Positions 35,002 through 45,589 are shown, numbered from the stretch's first letter. The stretch is 64,000 nucleotides of DNA from Aedes albopictus (GCF_035046485.1 NC_085137.1:8595977-8659976); one strand, 5' to 3'. Numbers and translations: made by a program. Notes: generated from the sequence alone by a model not told the origin.

Positions 35002-36595
35002 GGAAGGCTATAAGATCACTTCAAAAATAAAATTTTGATAGAGCCCCTGGAAGGACAAGTCTTATATACCAATCGACTCAGCTCGACATGTTAAGATGGT
35101 TTCTGTGTGTGTTAATTAGTTAATATCTTTATTAAAGAAACTTTCAGCCCATGGCTGGTTCGTCTCTGAGCATCTGCGTGTGTATGTGTGTGCGTGTGTG
35201 TGATCACCTCACTTGTTAATAGTAAATATCAACCAATTTCAACGCTCTTGGTTTCAATCGACGCGGAATATTACCCCATTGTTTCTTATTGAAAATGGTT
35301 CGAATCGGTCCAGTTGTTCCGGAGTTATGGCCATTTATGTGTTCCAGACCAGTACCCAGGAAAGGATCAGATATCAAAATTCAGTAAATCCATGCATGCG
35401 ATACAATAAACCGCGGACCAGACCAAATTTGAGACTACCGGTAGTGTATCGTAACCGGTTCCGGGTGTCCCACCGGTAATCAAATGTAAAAGTAAACTGA
35501 ACTCATGCATGTGACATATCAAACCACGGCTTTTTCTATAAGGTGATGATCAGTTGGCAAGAAAAGTAGTTCAGGCCTCATTTAAGACTACTGTGAACCG
35601 AACCCATGCATGCGACACGTCAAATCGCGACCTTTTTACAAACTTGATGACGGTTAGCAAGTAACTGGTCTCAGCTGAGACCGCATCTTAGACTACCGAT
35701 AGTGTTCCGGAAGCAGTTTCAGGTGTCCCACAGGAAGTGGGCGCAAGTTTAAATGAGCTGAACCGATTTATGCGATGTATCAAACCTCGGCTTTTCCGAC
35801 AGCCAGATCAGGAATACCAGATGATTTTTTGAAAAATCTGTGTCACACTTTTCAAAAATCTGTATCAAATACAAAATTTTGGAGAAAAATATGTATCTCA
35901 TACATGAATAAAATAGCCCCTCTTGCTAAAAAATCTGTATTTCATATAAAACGAAATCTGTACGGATGCTCAACAATCTTTTTAATACAGATAAATCTGT
36001 ATATATGGCATCCCTGAGCCAGATGAACAGTTATCAAGAAAATGGATTCAGGCCTCATTTGAGACTACCAGACTACCGCTAGTATACCAGATCTGTTTCT
36101 GGGTGCTGCACCGGAAGGGGTCAAATGCAACAGTAAACCAAACTCATGCATGCGACCCGCTAAATCGTAGCCTTTTTACAAATTTAATGATCAGTTAATA
36201 AGAGAATGAGTTCAATCCACATTTGAATCCACCGACAGTATTCTGGAACCGGTTCCATGTGTCCCAATGGAAGTGGTCAAATATAAAAGTAAACTGAACC
36301 CATGGATGCGGCATAGAAAACCACGGTTTTTTTTTCACAACTGGAAGAACAGTCAGCAAGAAAATGAACTCAGACTATATTTGAGACTAGTGTACGGGAA
36401 CCGATTCTGGGTGCCCCGCCGGAAGTGGTTCAATTCAACAGCGTATCAAACCCATGCATGCGACACGTCAATGATGAACAGTTAGCCAGAGAATGAATTT
36501 GTCAGAGTTAGCCAGTTAGCCAGAGAAACCACATTTGAGACTACCGATAGCGTTTCGGAACCAGCTCCGGGTTCCCGCCGGAAGTGGTCAAATGT
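35002..36595. repeat. satellite-bearing element, outer copy (left part)
   Basis: Head at 35002-35350 (GGAAGGCTATAAGATCACTT, GACTCAGCTCGAC, a TG microsatellite, GAAAATGGTTCGAATCGGTC) followed by about 150-bp degenerate satellite units (CCGGTTCCGGGTGTCCC, AACCCATGCATGCGACA, TGATGAACAGT). The array is broken at 36595 and resumes at 41083, to about 41180. The 5' end is truncated compared with the inner copy. Confidence 0.7.
35809..36016. mobile_element. 208-bp hAT-like MITE
   Basis: 8-bp target duplication AGCCAGAT at 35801 and 36017. Ends CAGGAATACCAGATGATTT and CTGTATATATGGCATCCCTG. AAATCTGTAT-type motifs repeat inside. Another left end of this family is at 41215-41280. Confidence 0.8.
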
Positions 36596-37840
36596 GAAGC
36601 TTCGTGGCCGTGTAGCTAGTGTCACCAAGCAACTCGCATCGTACTGGAGAGCGCGGGTTCGATTCCCGCTGCAGCTTTCAGGAAAAGTTTTCGACTGTGC
36701 CACTGACTGAGCGTTACATTCTAGTCCGTTGTCTAGTGTCGTGCTTACTTCAAAGAACGAATAAGCTTACTGGAAGCATTGAACGTGTGCGTGTCTTTTT
36801 GCCTTTCTCGTACACTAAGTGTACTGGAAAGGCTATATGTTCACTCCAAAAATAACTTTTCGATAGAAGGCCCGGAGGGTCGAGTCACATATACCAATCA
36901 ACTCAGCTCGACGAATTGAAGTGATGTCTGTGTGTGTGTGTATGTGTGTGTGTATGTGTGTGTGTATGTGTGTGTACAAATAAACTCACATCACTTTTTG
37001 CCAGTAAACCTCAACCGATTTTAATGACCAATGGTTCATTCGACGCAGAATCTGGTCTCATTGTTTCCTATTGAAAATGGTTCGGATCGGTCCAGCCGTT
37101 CCGGAGTTATTGCCATTTAGGTGCTTCGGACCGGTACCCCAGGCAGGGGCCAGATATGAAAACGCTACAAACCCATCCATGCGACACATCAAACTACGGC
37201 ATTTTCGATAACTTGATGAATGGTAAGCAGAAATATAGTCTCAGACCATATCTGAACCGGTAGTGTCCCGGCACCGGTTCCGGGTGTCCCGCCGGAAGTG
37301 ACCAAACATAAAAGTGAACTAAACCCATGCATGCAACATATCAAACCGCGGCTTTTTCGATAACGTGCTGAACAGTAAGCAGGAAAACATTCTCAGACCA
37401 TATCGTAACCGGTAGTGTTCCGGAACCGGTTGCAAATGTCCCGCCGGAAGTGGCCAAGTATTAAAGTTAACCAAACCCATGCATGCGACATATCAAATAG
37501 TGGCTTTTTTGAAATCCTGATGAACAGTAAGCAGGATAATATTCTCAGACCATTTCTGAACCGGTTGTGTCCCGGAACCGGTTCCGGGTTTCCCGTCGGA
37601 AGTGGCCAAATATAAAACTGAAATAAAACCATGCATGTGACATATCAAACCACAGCTTTTTCGATAACCTGATGAACAGTGAGCAGAAAAGCATTCTCAG
37701 ACCATATCGGAACCGGTTCCAGATGTTCCGCCGGAGGTGGCAAAGTATAAAAGTTAATTAAACCCATGCAAGGGACATATCAAATCGTGGCTTTTTTGAT
37801 ATCCTGATGAACAGTAAGCAGGAAAATATTTTCAGAACAT

Positions 37841-37994
37841 GGGGGCATCCATTAAGTACGTCACGCTTAGAGGGGGAGGGGGGGTTTGAGGAAGTGTGAC
37901 AAGCAATGTATTTGATATAGGGAAACCCATAAGAAAGGGGGGAGGGGGGTTGAAAATTCTCAATTTTAGCGAGACGTACTTAATGGATGCTCCC
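37841..37994. mobile_element. MITE with GGGGGCATCCATTAAGTACG ends inside the satellite
   Basis: Ends GGGGGCATCCATTAAGTACG and CGTACTTAATGGATGCTCCC. Interrupts a satellite unit whose normal wording CAGACCATATCTGAACC shows a 2-bp AT duplication at the insertion. Same family as 668-828. Confidence 0.75.
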
Positions 37995-38106
37995 CATATC
38001 TGAATCGGTTGTGATCCAGAACCGGTTCCGGGTGTCCCGCCGGAAATGGCTAAATATAAAAGGGAACCAAACCCATGCAAGCGACACATCAAATCGCGGA
38101 CTTTAA

Positions 38107-38307
38107 GGCGAATATATGACGAAGCCACAGGCAATATTTTCAAAAGCTCAAATCTGAAGAACCATTGGACGGTTTGCTCTGAAAAGTTGATCGATTGGTC
38201 ATCACCAGCGGGTAACCAATCGATCAACTATTCAGCGCAAACCGACACGTGGTTCTTCAGATTTGTGCTCTTGAAAATTCGGGCTGTGGCTTTGTCATAT
38301 CTTCACC
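38107..38307. mobile_element. 201-bp TTAA-flanked MITE inside the satellite
   Basis: TTAA at 38103 and 38308; ends GGCGAATATATGACGAAGCC and GGCTTTGTCATATCTTCACC; long imperfect inverted arms including GTTGATCGATTGG / CCAATCGATCAAC. Confidence 0.8.
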
Positions 38308-39004
38308 TTAAGGCATCTTGATTTGACAAAAAAAAAAGTTTCCGGCCATATTGGGGATAACCGGTAGTGTTCCGCATCCGATTACGGTTGCCCCATCGGA
38401 AGTGGTCAAATGTAAAGGAGAACCAAACCCATAAGTTCGACACATTTAATGACTTTTTAGGTAAGCTGATGAACGATTAACAAAAAAAATCATAGACCAT
38501 ACTTTGGAAAACCAATGTGCCGAAACCGGTTCCAGGTGCCCCGACGGAAGTGGTCAAATGTAGAAAAAAAAAACCAAACGCATACTAAACGCACACTAAA
38601 TAACGGCTTCTTCGATAACGCGAAGAACGGTCAGCAAGAAAATAGTCTCAGGTCAGTAGTGTTCCGGAACCAGATTCGAGTGCCTCGCCGGAACTGGCGA
38701 AATGCACGAATGAACCAAACCCATACATGCATTACATCAATTTGCGACTTTTTAGGAGAACTGATTAATAATTTGCATAAAACTAGTCTAAGACCACATC
38801 AGGGACAATCGGTAAGTGGTAAAATGTGAACCGAAAGTTGTAAATGTGAAATTGAATCAAATCCATGCGTGTCGTACCATAAAACCACGCTAATTCGACA
38901 ATGATTGCCGTCAAATTACCTGTGTAAACTTTCAATTCGATAAACTAACTCTATTTTAGTTTTGTTTAGATTGTATGATTTGTTTTTGAACACAAATCTT
39001 ACAG

Positions 39005-39154
39005 ATATTGTGGTGGTACGAATTGATAGCTTGTACATTTTACGATTGTTGGCTTCCGAGGTTCACTGCGGTTGATCACCAAACGGATCAGGTGTCGGAA
39101 TGCACCAAATTAGAACTTTCGGAAGTAGCAGCTGCACAAGGAGCCGCTGCGGGT
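39005..39154 (+). other. exon-like fragment inside the satellite body
   Basis: Non-satellite DNA with a good acceptor (ATCTTACAG) before it and a strong donor (GTAAGTAAC) after it. The frame between reads LPRFTAVDHQTDQVSECTKL, then ELSEVAAAQGAAAG. I do not recognise the protein. It is on the opposite strand from dac and is not part of it. It may be a captured gene fragment. Confidence 0.3.
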
Positions 39155-39333
39155 GTAAGTAACATCACAATATCGTATCATTCGTATTTACAGTGTATTA
39201 CACTGTGACATTTGATCATTTTTTTAATTCAACAAATTTCGAATGAGCGGGGTACAAGTTAAAAAGTGTCTTATTAAAGAGTGATGAATACGCGGGGTTT
39301 GACAGTACATCAAATAGCAGCTTTTTTGATAAC

Positions 39334-39770
39334 TTCTTCTTCTTCTTTATAGCTCGTCGTTTGCATTGGAACTTGGCCTGCCTCTCTTCTACTTAGGGAC
39401 CGTTCATAAACCACGTAGACTTTTAGGGGGGAGGGGGGGGGTCTGGCCAAAGTCTACGCTCCTACAAATTTTAAATTTTTTGTATGGACAAAAGTCTACG
39501 AGGGGGAGCGGGGGGGTCTGGGATGGCCAAAATTCGGTCTACGTGTTTTATGAACAGCCCCTTAGTGTTCTTTAGAGCACTTCCACAGTTAATAATTGAA
39601 GGGTTTTCTTTGCCCGCCATTGCATGAATTTGTATATTGTGACGCAAGTTCAATGATACACTATGCTCAGGAAGTCGAGAAAATGTTCCCGACCGGAACG
39701 GGAATCAAACCCGCCGTTTCCGGATTGGCGGTTCATAGCCTTAACCACTAGGCCAACTGGAGACCCTTTA
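39334..39770 (-). mobile_element. Feilai-like SINE, minus strand, nested in the satellite
   Basis: Target duplication TTGATAAC at 39326-39333 and 39771-39778. Minus strand: head AGTTGGCCTAGTGGTTAAGG and GGGTTTGATTCCCG, body GAGCATAGTGTATC and TTAATAACTGTGGAAGTGCTC-like, tail of GAAGAAGAA. It is itself split by the MITE at 39397-39560. Confidence 0.75.
39397..39560. mobile_element. MITE with GGACCGTTCATAAACCACG ends inside the SINE
   Basis: 5-bp duplication CTTAG at 39392 and 39561. G-rich interior (GGGGGGAGGGGGGGGTC). Same family as 29258-29436. Confidence 0.8.
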
Positions 39771-39807
39771 TTGATAACACGATGATCGATTCGTAAGAAC
39801 ATAGCCT

Positions 39808-40222
39808 AGTCGGGGCCCGTGGCGTAGTTGGTCACACGTTCGCTTCATATGCGGATGGTCATGGGTTTGATTCCCAGCCCCGGCACTTGCAATTTTTCGT
39901 CAGTTGCTCTTCTTCCGAGAGCGACTGACACTGACCCTCTTCTGAGCCCCATGGTTCAATCGGACCCGGATACCTGGACATCGGCGAACTGCTACTCATA
40001 ATGGACCCCCAATCGAACCGGAATGGAATCATCATCCTTGTGCTCATCATTCTACCATTGAGTAGAAAAGTGAAAGCAGCAGAAAGGCAACCAGTTCGAT
40101 ATAGTAGAATAGAATAGAATACATCTAGGCGCTGTTCAAAATGTAAGTGCAGCTGTCAAATGAAATCGCTCACGTAGTGCCCTAGTGGACAATAGAGCTG
40201 TAAATTAGGTTAAGTGATCAAG
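39808..40222 (+). mobile_element. tRNA-headed SINE (family C) in the satellite
   Basis: 13-bp target duplication AAGAACATAGCCT at 39795-39807 and 40223-40235. Head GCCCGTGGCGTAGTTGGTCA and GGGTTTGATTCCCAGCC; body to the tail TAGAATAGAATAGAATAC near 40108-40127. About 95 bp after the tail (from GGCGCTGTTCAAAATG) also lies inside the duplication and is unexplained. Confidence 0.7.
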
Positions 40223-41214
40223 AAGAACATAGCCTCAGACCATATTTTAGACAACCGGTAGTGTCCCGAAACTAGTTCTGGGTGTCCCACTGGAAGTGGT
40301 CAAATGTAAAAGTGAATTGTACCCATGCATAAGATAAATCAAATCGTGGTTTTTTTAGGTAACCTGATGTACGTTAGCAATGATATTGCCTCAGACTATA
40401 TTTGGGAGACCCGGTGGTGCTCCGGAACCTGTTCCGGAAAGTAACCAAATGTACCATGCGACTCATCACATCACGGCTTTTTTAATAACCTGAGGAACGG
40501 TTAACTAGAAAATAGGCTCATACCACATTACAGACTACTGGTAGGGTTGCACAACCAGCGTTTGATGCTTCGCCGGAACTACGAAAGTAAATACAATCAA
40601 TGCAAGCGATAAATATGTGTAAGAGAACAAAATCTTGACATATTAAACCCACATACAAACAGACGTCTCACTATACTCACTACGTTCTTGTTTTAACGGT
40701 CAATAAAATATAACCTAGAATGTGCAAAAAAAACTTTATCGAAGACCGCAAAGTGATCTGTGAATGTTTAAAAAGTTATATCTTTGCTTGTTAGTATCGT
40801 CGTGATATTGATCAGCTCCCAATGTTAGTGAAGGTACTCAAGCAGTCAACTGTGAGAAATCTGATATTATTCAGCTCTGCTTTTACGCTGAACACAACGT
40901 CGGAGTATGTGCCATCAATAAGTTCTAAGTCAATTCAATGATGGCTTTGAGCAAGCATTTTTGCTTTTCTTAAAAAATATCAGGATTCAGGAACACTTTG
41001 ACTTACGTCGACGGAAAGATCGTGAGAACATATACGACGAGAAAGGCACTACCACCTCTAGGTGGATTAATTTGGGTTTTTTAAATGTAATAGTGAACAT
41101 CCGATGAACAGTTAGCAAAAAAAAACAGGCTCAAAACACATTTGAGACTACACTGGTTGTGTACCGGGACCGGTTCAGGCTAAGAACCTTCCCCGGCCCC
41201 AACAGTACCTACCA

Positions 41215-41280
41215 GAGATGCCAGATTATTTAATCAAGAATCTGTATCAATACAGATTTTTCTGTATCACCGGATTCGAG
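41215..41280. mobile_element. solo left end of the 35809-type hAT-like MITE
   Basis: CAGAGATGCCAGATTATTT followed by AATCTGTAT motifs; no right end found. Confidence 0.5.
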
Positions 41281-41594
41281 GGTATAGCAAATACCGAGAA
41301 TCCTAGATTTTAATAGGAACTACTAAAAATGTACTATTTTTTACGGTTTTGAATTGGTATTTGTTTTTCTAAAACATGTATGAAAATTTTCAAATTTCAT
41401 AAATTCATTAAAGTTTAAGAACCTTTTTTTAAAGTTTCTATTAAATTTATTGAAAATATCATCTTGAGTTTAGATTCTAAAGTCTACGGGTGTAACGGTA
41501 ACTTCTTTCATTATACAAAGCTATGATTTGGAATCTATCATGTTCAGTAAGTCTCCTGAAAGGTTAACAGACAATATCAGGTCAGTCGTGATTG

Positions 41595-42500
41595 AATTCT
41601 CAAAGGTTTATAAATGGAAAAGTAGACTTTTGATTGATCCAGTAACCACGGATAAATATGCAACGTTACACAGTATAGCAGATATAGCTGTTGTTACTAG
41701 TGTAGACCTGAAGTCCTGAACTCTAAGGTAGTTCCAGGCTGACCAGTAATATCCCTGTAGTGTCTTCAAATGACTTTTGAGATTTCAAGAGCTTCGCGGA
41801 TCTCAGCAGATTGAGCAATACTATTATTTGTGATGAAAACACATAGAGTTTTTCTTGTAGATTTGAAAGACTGCATTTGGACGACCCTGTATGCCCCAAA
41901 GGTTTATAATAAAAAAGAAGACTTCAGATTGATCCAGTAATTGCGGTTGGTTATGCAGTGGTACTCAGTATAACAGATATGGATACTGTTACGAGTGTAG
42001 ATATGAAGTCCTGAACTCTAAGGTAGTTTGGCTGACCTGGAATATCCATGTAGTGTCTATAAATGACATTTGAGATTTTAAGAGCTCTGCGGAACCTAGC
42101 AAATTATGAAATACTATTATTCATGGTGAAAACACATACAGTTATTCTTGTAGATTTGAAGAACTTTACCATAGAACAGTTTGGACGACCCTGAATGTCT
42201 TAAAGGTTTATAATAAGCTAGTAGACTTGAGATTGCTCCAGTAACCGTGGTTGATTATGCAACGTTACTCAGTATAACAGATATGGCTACTGTTACGAGT
42301 GTAGACCTGAAGTTCTGAACTCCGAGGTAGTTTGGCTGACCTGGAATATCCCTAAAGTGTCAATAAACGACATTTTGGATGTCAAGAGCTTCACGGATCC
42401 CAGTATGTTATGCAATGCTATTATTTGTGGCAAAAATATATAAAATTATTCTTGTATATTTGAAGGACTTCACTATAGGACCGTTTGGAACACCTGGACC
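41595..42500. repeat. about 300-bp tandem repeat, three copies
   Basis: The anchor TGTAGACCTGAAGTCCTGAA recurs at 41701, 41996 and 42300, giving periods of 295 and 304 bp. Units contain TTTATAATAAA, GATTGATCCAGTAA and AGCTTCGCGGATC. No continuous reading frame is shared by all copies. Confidence 0.8.
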
Positions 42501-43074
42501 ATCCCAGAATATAAAACATTTTTTGACATTCTTGACGAAGGCTAAATGAATACATATAAACGTAATCCACATCCAAGTTCAGATTGTAGAATAACTGGTA
42601 TGTCAATTATTTCGTTTTTCCAAATTCCATGGTGTTCAGGATGTTCTAGGTTATCAATGAAGTCCAAACTACAAATATTCCCATAGAGGGGAAAAAGGAG
42701 GTCTGAAAAGCATTTTTCGAGATGGACGTAATTGTTGATTTACGAATCATTTTTTTAAATCGCTAAAAATCGATTAAAATGCAATAGTTTCATGAACATT
42801 TCTTCTGAAGTATCAAGCAAATATTTGTTTTGTTTCTGTTACCAAATTGAATGCCTAACAAATGAGGCTATTTATCATTGAAAACGATGAAAGTTTGAAA
42901 AATGGCATCTTACCCCACTTTACTCTATGCTCATTTGTCCCACTAAATCATGTATCAGATGTGGATTACCCTTTCACTACAGATTTTTGTGTTTAATTGT
43001 AAAACTCATGTGAACTGCGATACTGCATCCATCCAAACGATTTCAATATCTTGCAAAAATACCCAAACACTCAC
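42501..43074. other. intron sequence preceding dac exon e donor
   Basis: AT-rich, no feature recognised. Confidence 0.35.
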
Positions 43075-43338
43075 CCTTCTCGTAGGTCGTCTGCCGCTCC
43101 TGTTGCCGTGCATTGTCGGCGGCCACCTTGAGCAGTCCCTGGATGTTCCGTAGCAGGGTCTCCGTCGACGAAAGCGTTGGGTCCTGTGCCGTCGGCACAT
43201 TGCCAACAGCCACGGCCGCCGCTGTCGCCGCCAAGCTGGAATAGTTGAGGGCCGCCTGCTGACGGCTTTCCATGTCCTGCGAAACCGCAACCGTGGCCGG
43301 AACAGGTGACGAGATGTCCCGCTCGCAGTCACTGATGT
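43075..43338 (-). CDS. dac: dachshund coding exon e (start of DACHbox-C)
   Basis: Acceptor ccctgcag, donor gtgagtg; 264 bases, phase 1 at both ends. Completes Asp226 and encodes 227-313. The first half is Ser/Ala/Val-rich (QQAALNYSSLAATAAAVAV). The second half contains STETLLRNIQGLLKVAADN followed by ARQQERQTTYEK, about residues 283-313, a hallmark of DACHbox-C, the conserved helical C-terminal domain through which Dac proteins contact partners such as Eyes absent. The GC content is much higher than in surrounding intron DNA. This exon gives the strongest family identification in the window. The following intron is 17.5 kb. Confidence 0.95.
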
Positions 43339-44002
43339 CTGCAGGGGGTGGGGAAGGAAAGGGAAGAAAGTGAAAAGAAAGTGCTGTCAGTTTGGATGAA
43401 AACGAGAAGGATGACATGCATTCTGAGGGGACAAAAGGTTTACTAAGCAATTGTACAGTTGTTGTACGTAGTGATCATTATTATTATTGCTTGGCTTAAG
43501 GGCGTTTCAGCCCCATGCTTCGCCCCTTAATAACTATTTAAAAAGTTTTCAAGTTTGTTTGTTCAAGATCGAAGTTTTTGCTACAATTATGTGCAAATCA
43601 CATAATGAATTGAAGAAATCGTTTTAATATTGATGATGCTGAAAATTTGTATAAGAAAAAATAAAAAATATTTACTTATTTTTAATGCTATAGATCACTT
43701 CAAATGTTTGAGAGGTAGTGCAAATTGTTAACGAAGTATTTTCGATTTCACAAAGAAATTACTTTTACGAAAAACAAACAAATCATTTTATAAGGAACAC
43801 ATTCAAATTTCCTAAGACGCATCCAATGAGGCATTTTATAGTCTCCCATTCTGCTCCTTGCCAATGACAAGAAAACGCAAACAAGGGGATCGCGCCGCCG
43901 CCGCGCGAGATGATCATTGACCTTTTCGTGTTCGCGTGCGTGTGTGCAAACTGCATATGCAACACACCGCCGCCACCACCACCTGCCCATGATGCTCCTT
44001 AC
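43339..44002. other. 664-bp dac intron
   Basis: Unique intron sequence; short TTATTATTATTG tract near 43478. Nothing else seen. Confidence 0.5.
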
Positions 44003-44197
44003 CTTCTTCCTTCTCGTTCGGCTCCTCGGTGTCCGATATGTTGGCTTCGCTGATGTTTTCGTCCTCCTCGTGCACCGAGGGTTCGGGCGAGTTTTGATTG
44101 CTTCGCTCACTGGGGGCGCCACCGCTGGTCTGATCGCCGCCGGATTTGGACAGATTCAGCACCGGGCTGGCACCGTTCGGGGAGTCTGGCGGGGGCG
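44003..44197 (-). CDS. dac: dachshund coding exon d
   Basis: Acceptor tcctcacag, donor gtaagg; 195 bases, phase 1 at both ends. Encodes residues 162-225, starting PPPDSPNGASPVLNLSKSGG and ending in an acidic stretch (VHEEDENISEANISDTEEPN, then EKEE). The SPVLNLSK-type motif and the acidic region are typical of the Dac linker. Low-complexity acidic sequence suggests an unstructured region. Because the length is divisible by three and both introns are phase 1, skipping this exon would keep the frame. Confidence 0.92.
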
Positions 44198-44297
44198 CTG
44201 TGAGGATCGGAATTAGTGAGGGTAAAGATCAGTTTCAACACACATATGATTACTAGAACAATTTAGACATAGAATTGTCCATATAGAACATACGTAC

Positions 44298-44407
44298 CAC
44301 TCTGGGAACTGAGATCTCGTGGTTTCTGATCGAGACCGGCTGTCCTGTCGTCACCTCGCTCCTCACGTAATCGCTCCAGGTGCTTGACGATGTCCTCGTA
44401 TGCAGCT
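44298..44407 (-). CDS. dac: dachshund coding exon c
   Basis: Short exon of 110 bases with acceptor attcacag and donor gtacgt. It completes Arg124 and encodes residues 125-160 (AAYEDIVKHLERLREERG then DDRTAGLDQKPRDLSSQS) plus one base of Ala161. The first half looks helical and charged; the second half is polar linker. An alternative GT two bases upstream of the donor (44300) would break the frame into exon d, so 44298 is the supported end. Flanking introns are only 85 and 100 bp, so exons b-d form a compact cluster in an otherwise expanded gene. Confidence 0.92.
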
Positions 44408-44492
44408 CTGTGAATTGAAAAGGTTAAATTTATAGAGTGAACATTTGTCATCGCCCAAAACCATTCAACAAAAGAGGGGTTGGAATTCTCAC

Positions 44493-44703
44493 CTCGCGAT
44501 AGCCTCCATTCCCGGGATGTTCTGGCCCTTGATGATTGACCCGTCCGGCCGTGGGATTCCGTGCGGGTTCACACCGGGGCTCATCAGCGGGTGGGCGCCG
44601 CCCGGATGAGGATTCATTTGCATGAACGGAATGTGATTCAAGTGCGTCGGGGGAGCGTTGTATCCGTTGGCTAGCAGGGGTGACTTGTCCAACCGGGAGA
44701 TAT
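44493..44703 (-). CDS. dac: dachshund coding exon b
   Basis: Follows a 16.4-kb intron; acceptor gttacag, donor gtgaga. The shared codon with exon a is Asp54, then residues 55-123 and the first two bases of Arg124. The sequence is a Pro/Gly/Asn/Met-rich linker (SRLDKSPLLANGYN, HIPFMQMNPHPGG, SPGVNPHGIP, ending GQNIPGMEAIA), expected to be flexible, between the two Dac boxes. It starts in phase 1 and ends in phase 2, so it cannot be skipped alone, but together with the next exon it totals 321 bases (107 codons). Only 85 bp separate it from exon c. The reading frame is open throughout and continues exactly into both neighbours. Confidence 0.93.
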
Positions 44704-45587
44704 CTGTAACACAAATCGTCGATTAATTGCGGTTGATGCCGGGGCATTATGCACGCTGAGCTGCCGGATTATTTGACCACAGAGAGGCTGGATGGGGAAA
44801 TTGCAACTAAAGGGTGATGTGATAATTTAACGACCTGATGTAGAAGCATGTTCTGAATATTTGTTTCTGCCCATTATCATTAAATTAAAATGTTCAATAT
44901 CGAATCGAGAATATAATTCAATCTAATGTAACAGATAAATTTGAATGCTACTATGTGTTGTAACTCGTAAAGATTCCTTGCAGGAAACATCTTTAAAATT
45001 GATCCCTTACAGGCGTACAGACTTACTACTCTAGTTTTTATAATCAAGGCATTATTTTTTAGTGTCTATTGTTGAAACTCTGTTTTATTCAGGCTTTCCA
45101 TCTGACAATTAACTTAAATGAAGCAATTACGGAAATTATCCATCTCAAACATTGACGAAGTAATCTCTCAAAGGTTTACTTGTTCAGTGTAGTTTCAAAA
45201 CAGAGTAAGAAGTAATCATCCGATGTTTCGATGATTAATTTGCGTCTTCTTCAGGAAGTTACTTGTAATATTACTTACTCTGATCGATACCTCCAAATAT
45301 CAATACTTTAGGTGGCTCAAACTCAAAGGTTTCTATTTTTGAAGACTGAGCTCGATGGCTGAAAATAACTGATTTACATTTACAGGAATACATTAGCTAC
45401 ACAAGCTACAAAATCAAAAAAAATCCATCAAAATCAGTTAAGTGTTGGCCGAGATATCGTCGATACAAGAGACTTATTATTTATTTGAGAACCTTGAGCA
45501 AACAATCACTTTAAAAAATATTACTTTTTACCTAAAATTGGAGAGCGAAAAATATTGAACCAATTTCAATGAACATTTTTCTGTACG
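44704..45587. other. start of the 16.4-kb dac intron
   Basis: AT-rich, non-coding, no element recognised. Confidence 0.4.
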
Positions 45588-45589
45588 TA

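Larger units (their letters stand above)
37140..39300. repeat. about 150-bp satellite array
   Basis: Conserved anchors: AACCGGTTCCGGGTGTCCC, GCCGGAAGTGG, CCCATGCATGCGAC and GATGAACAGTAAGC. Spacing of CCGGTT anchors at 37274, 37426, 37578 and 37713 gives 152, 152 and 135 bp (one 17-bp deletion). Decays toward the right and continues at 40230-40600. Confidence 0.8.
36596..41082 (+). mobile_element. 4.5-kb composite insertion: tRNA-like head, hairpin, satellite body, terminal hairpin
   Basis: AAATGT at 36590-36595 and 41083-41088 flanks it, and the interrupted satellite unit of the outer copy reads correctly if the insert is removed. Order: tRNA-like head 36600-36680 (GGCCGTGTAGCTAGTG; GGGTTCGATTCCCGC); a 33-bp perfect-stem hairpin at 36801-36833 (GCCTTTC...GAAAGGC enclosing GTACACTAAGTGTAC); TG microsatellite 36925-36975; head motif; about 150-bp satellite units to about 40600; GACGAGAAAGGC then hairpin CCACCTCTAGGTGG at 41052-41065. 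No protein of its own is seen. The class is not clear: a tRNA-like head suggests a SINE-type origin, while paired hairpins and an internal satellite recall Helitron-like elements, which do not normally make target duplications. Confidence 0.5.

Noticed and set aside
36600..36680. Possible tRNA gene
   Set aside because: Tied to a repeated element and lacks a clean cloverleaf.
36801..41065. Simple Helitron call for the satellite element
   Set aside because: Hairpins fit, but a 6-bp duplication and a tRNA-like head do not; no Rep/helicase sequence seen.
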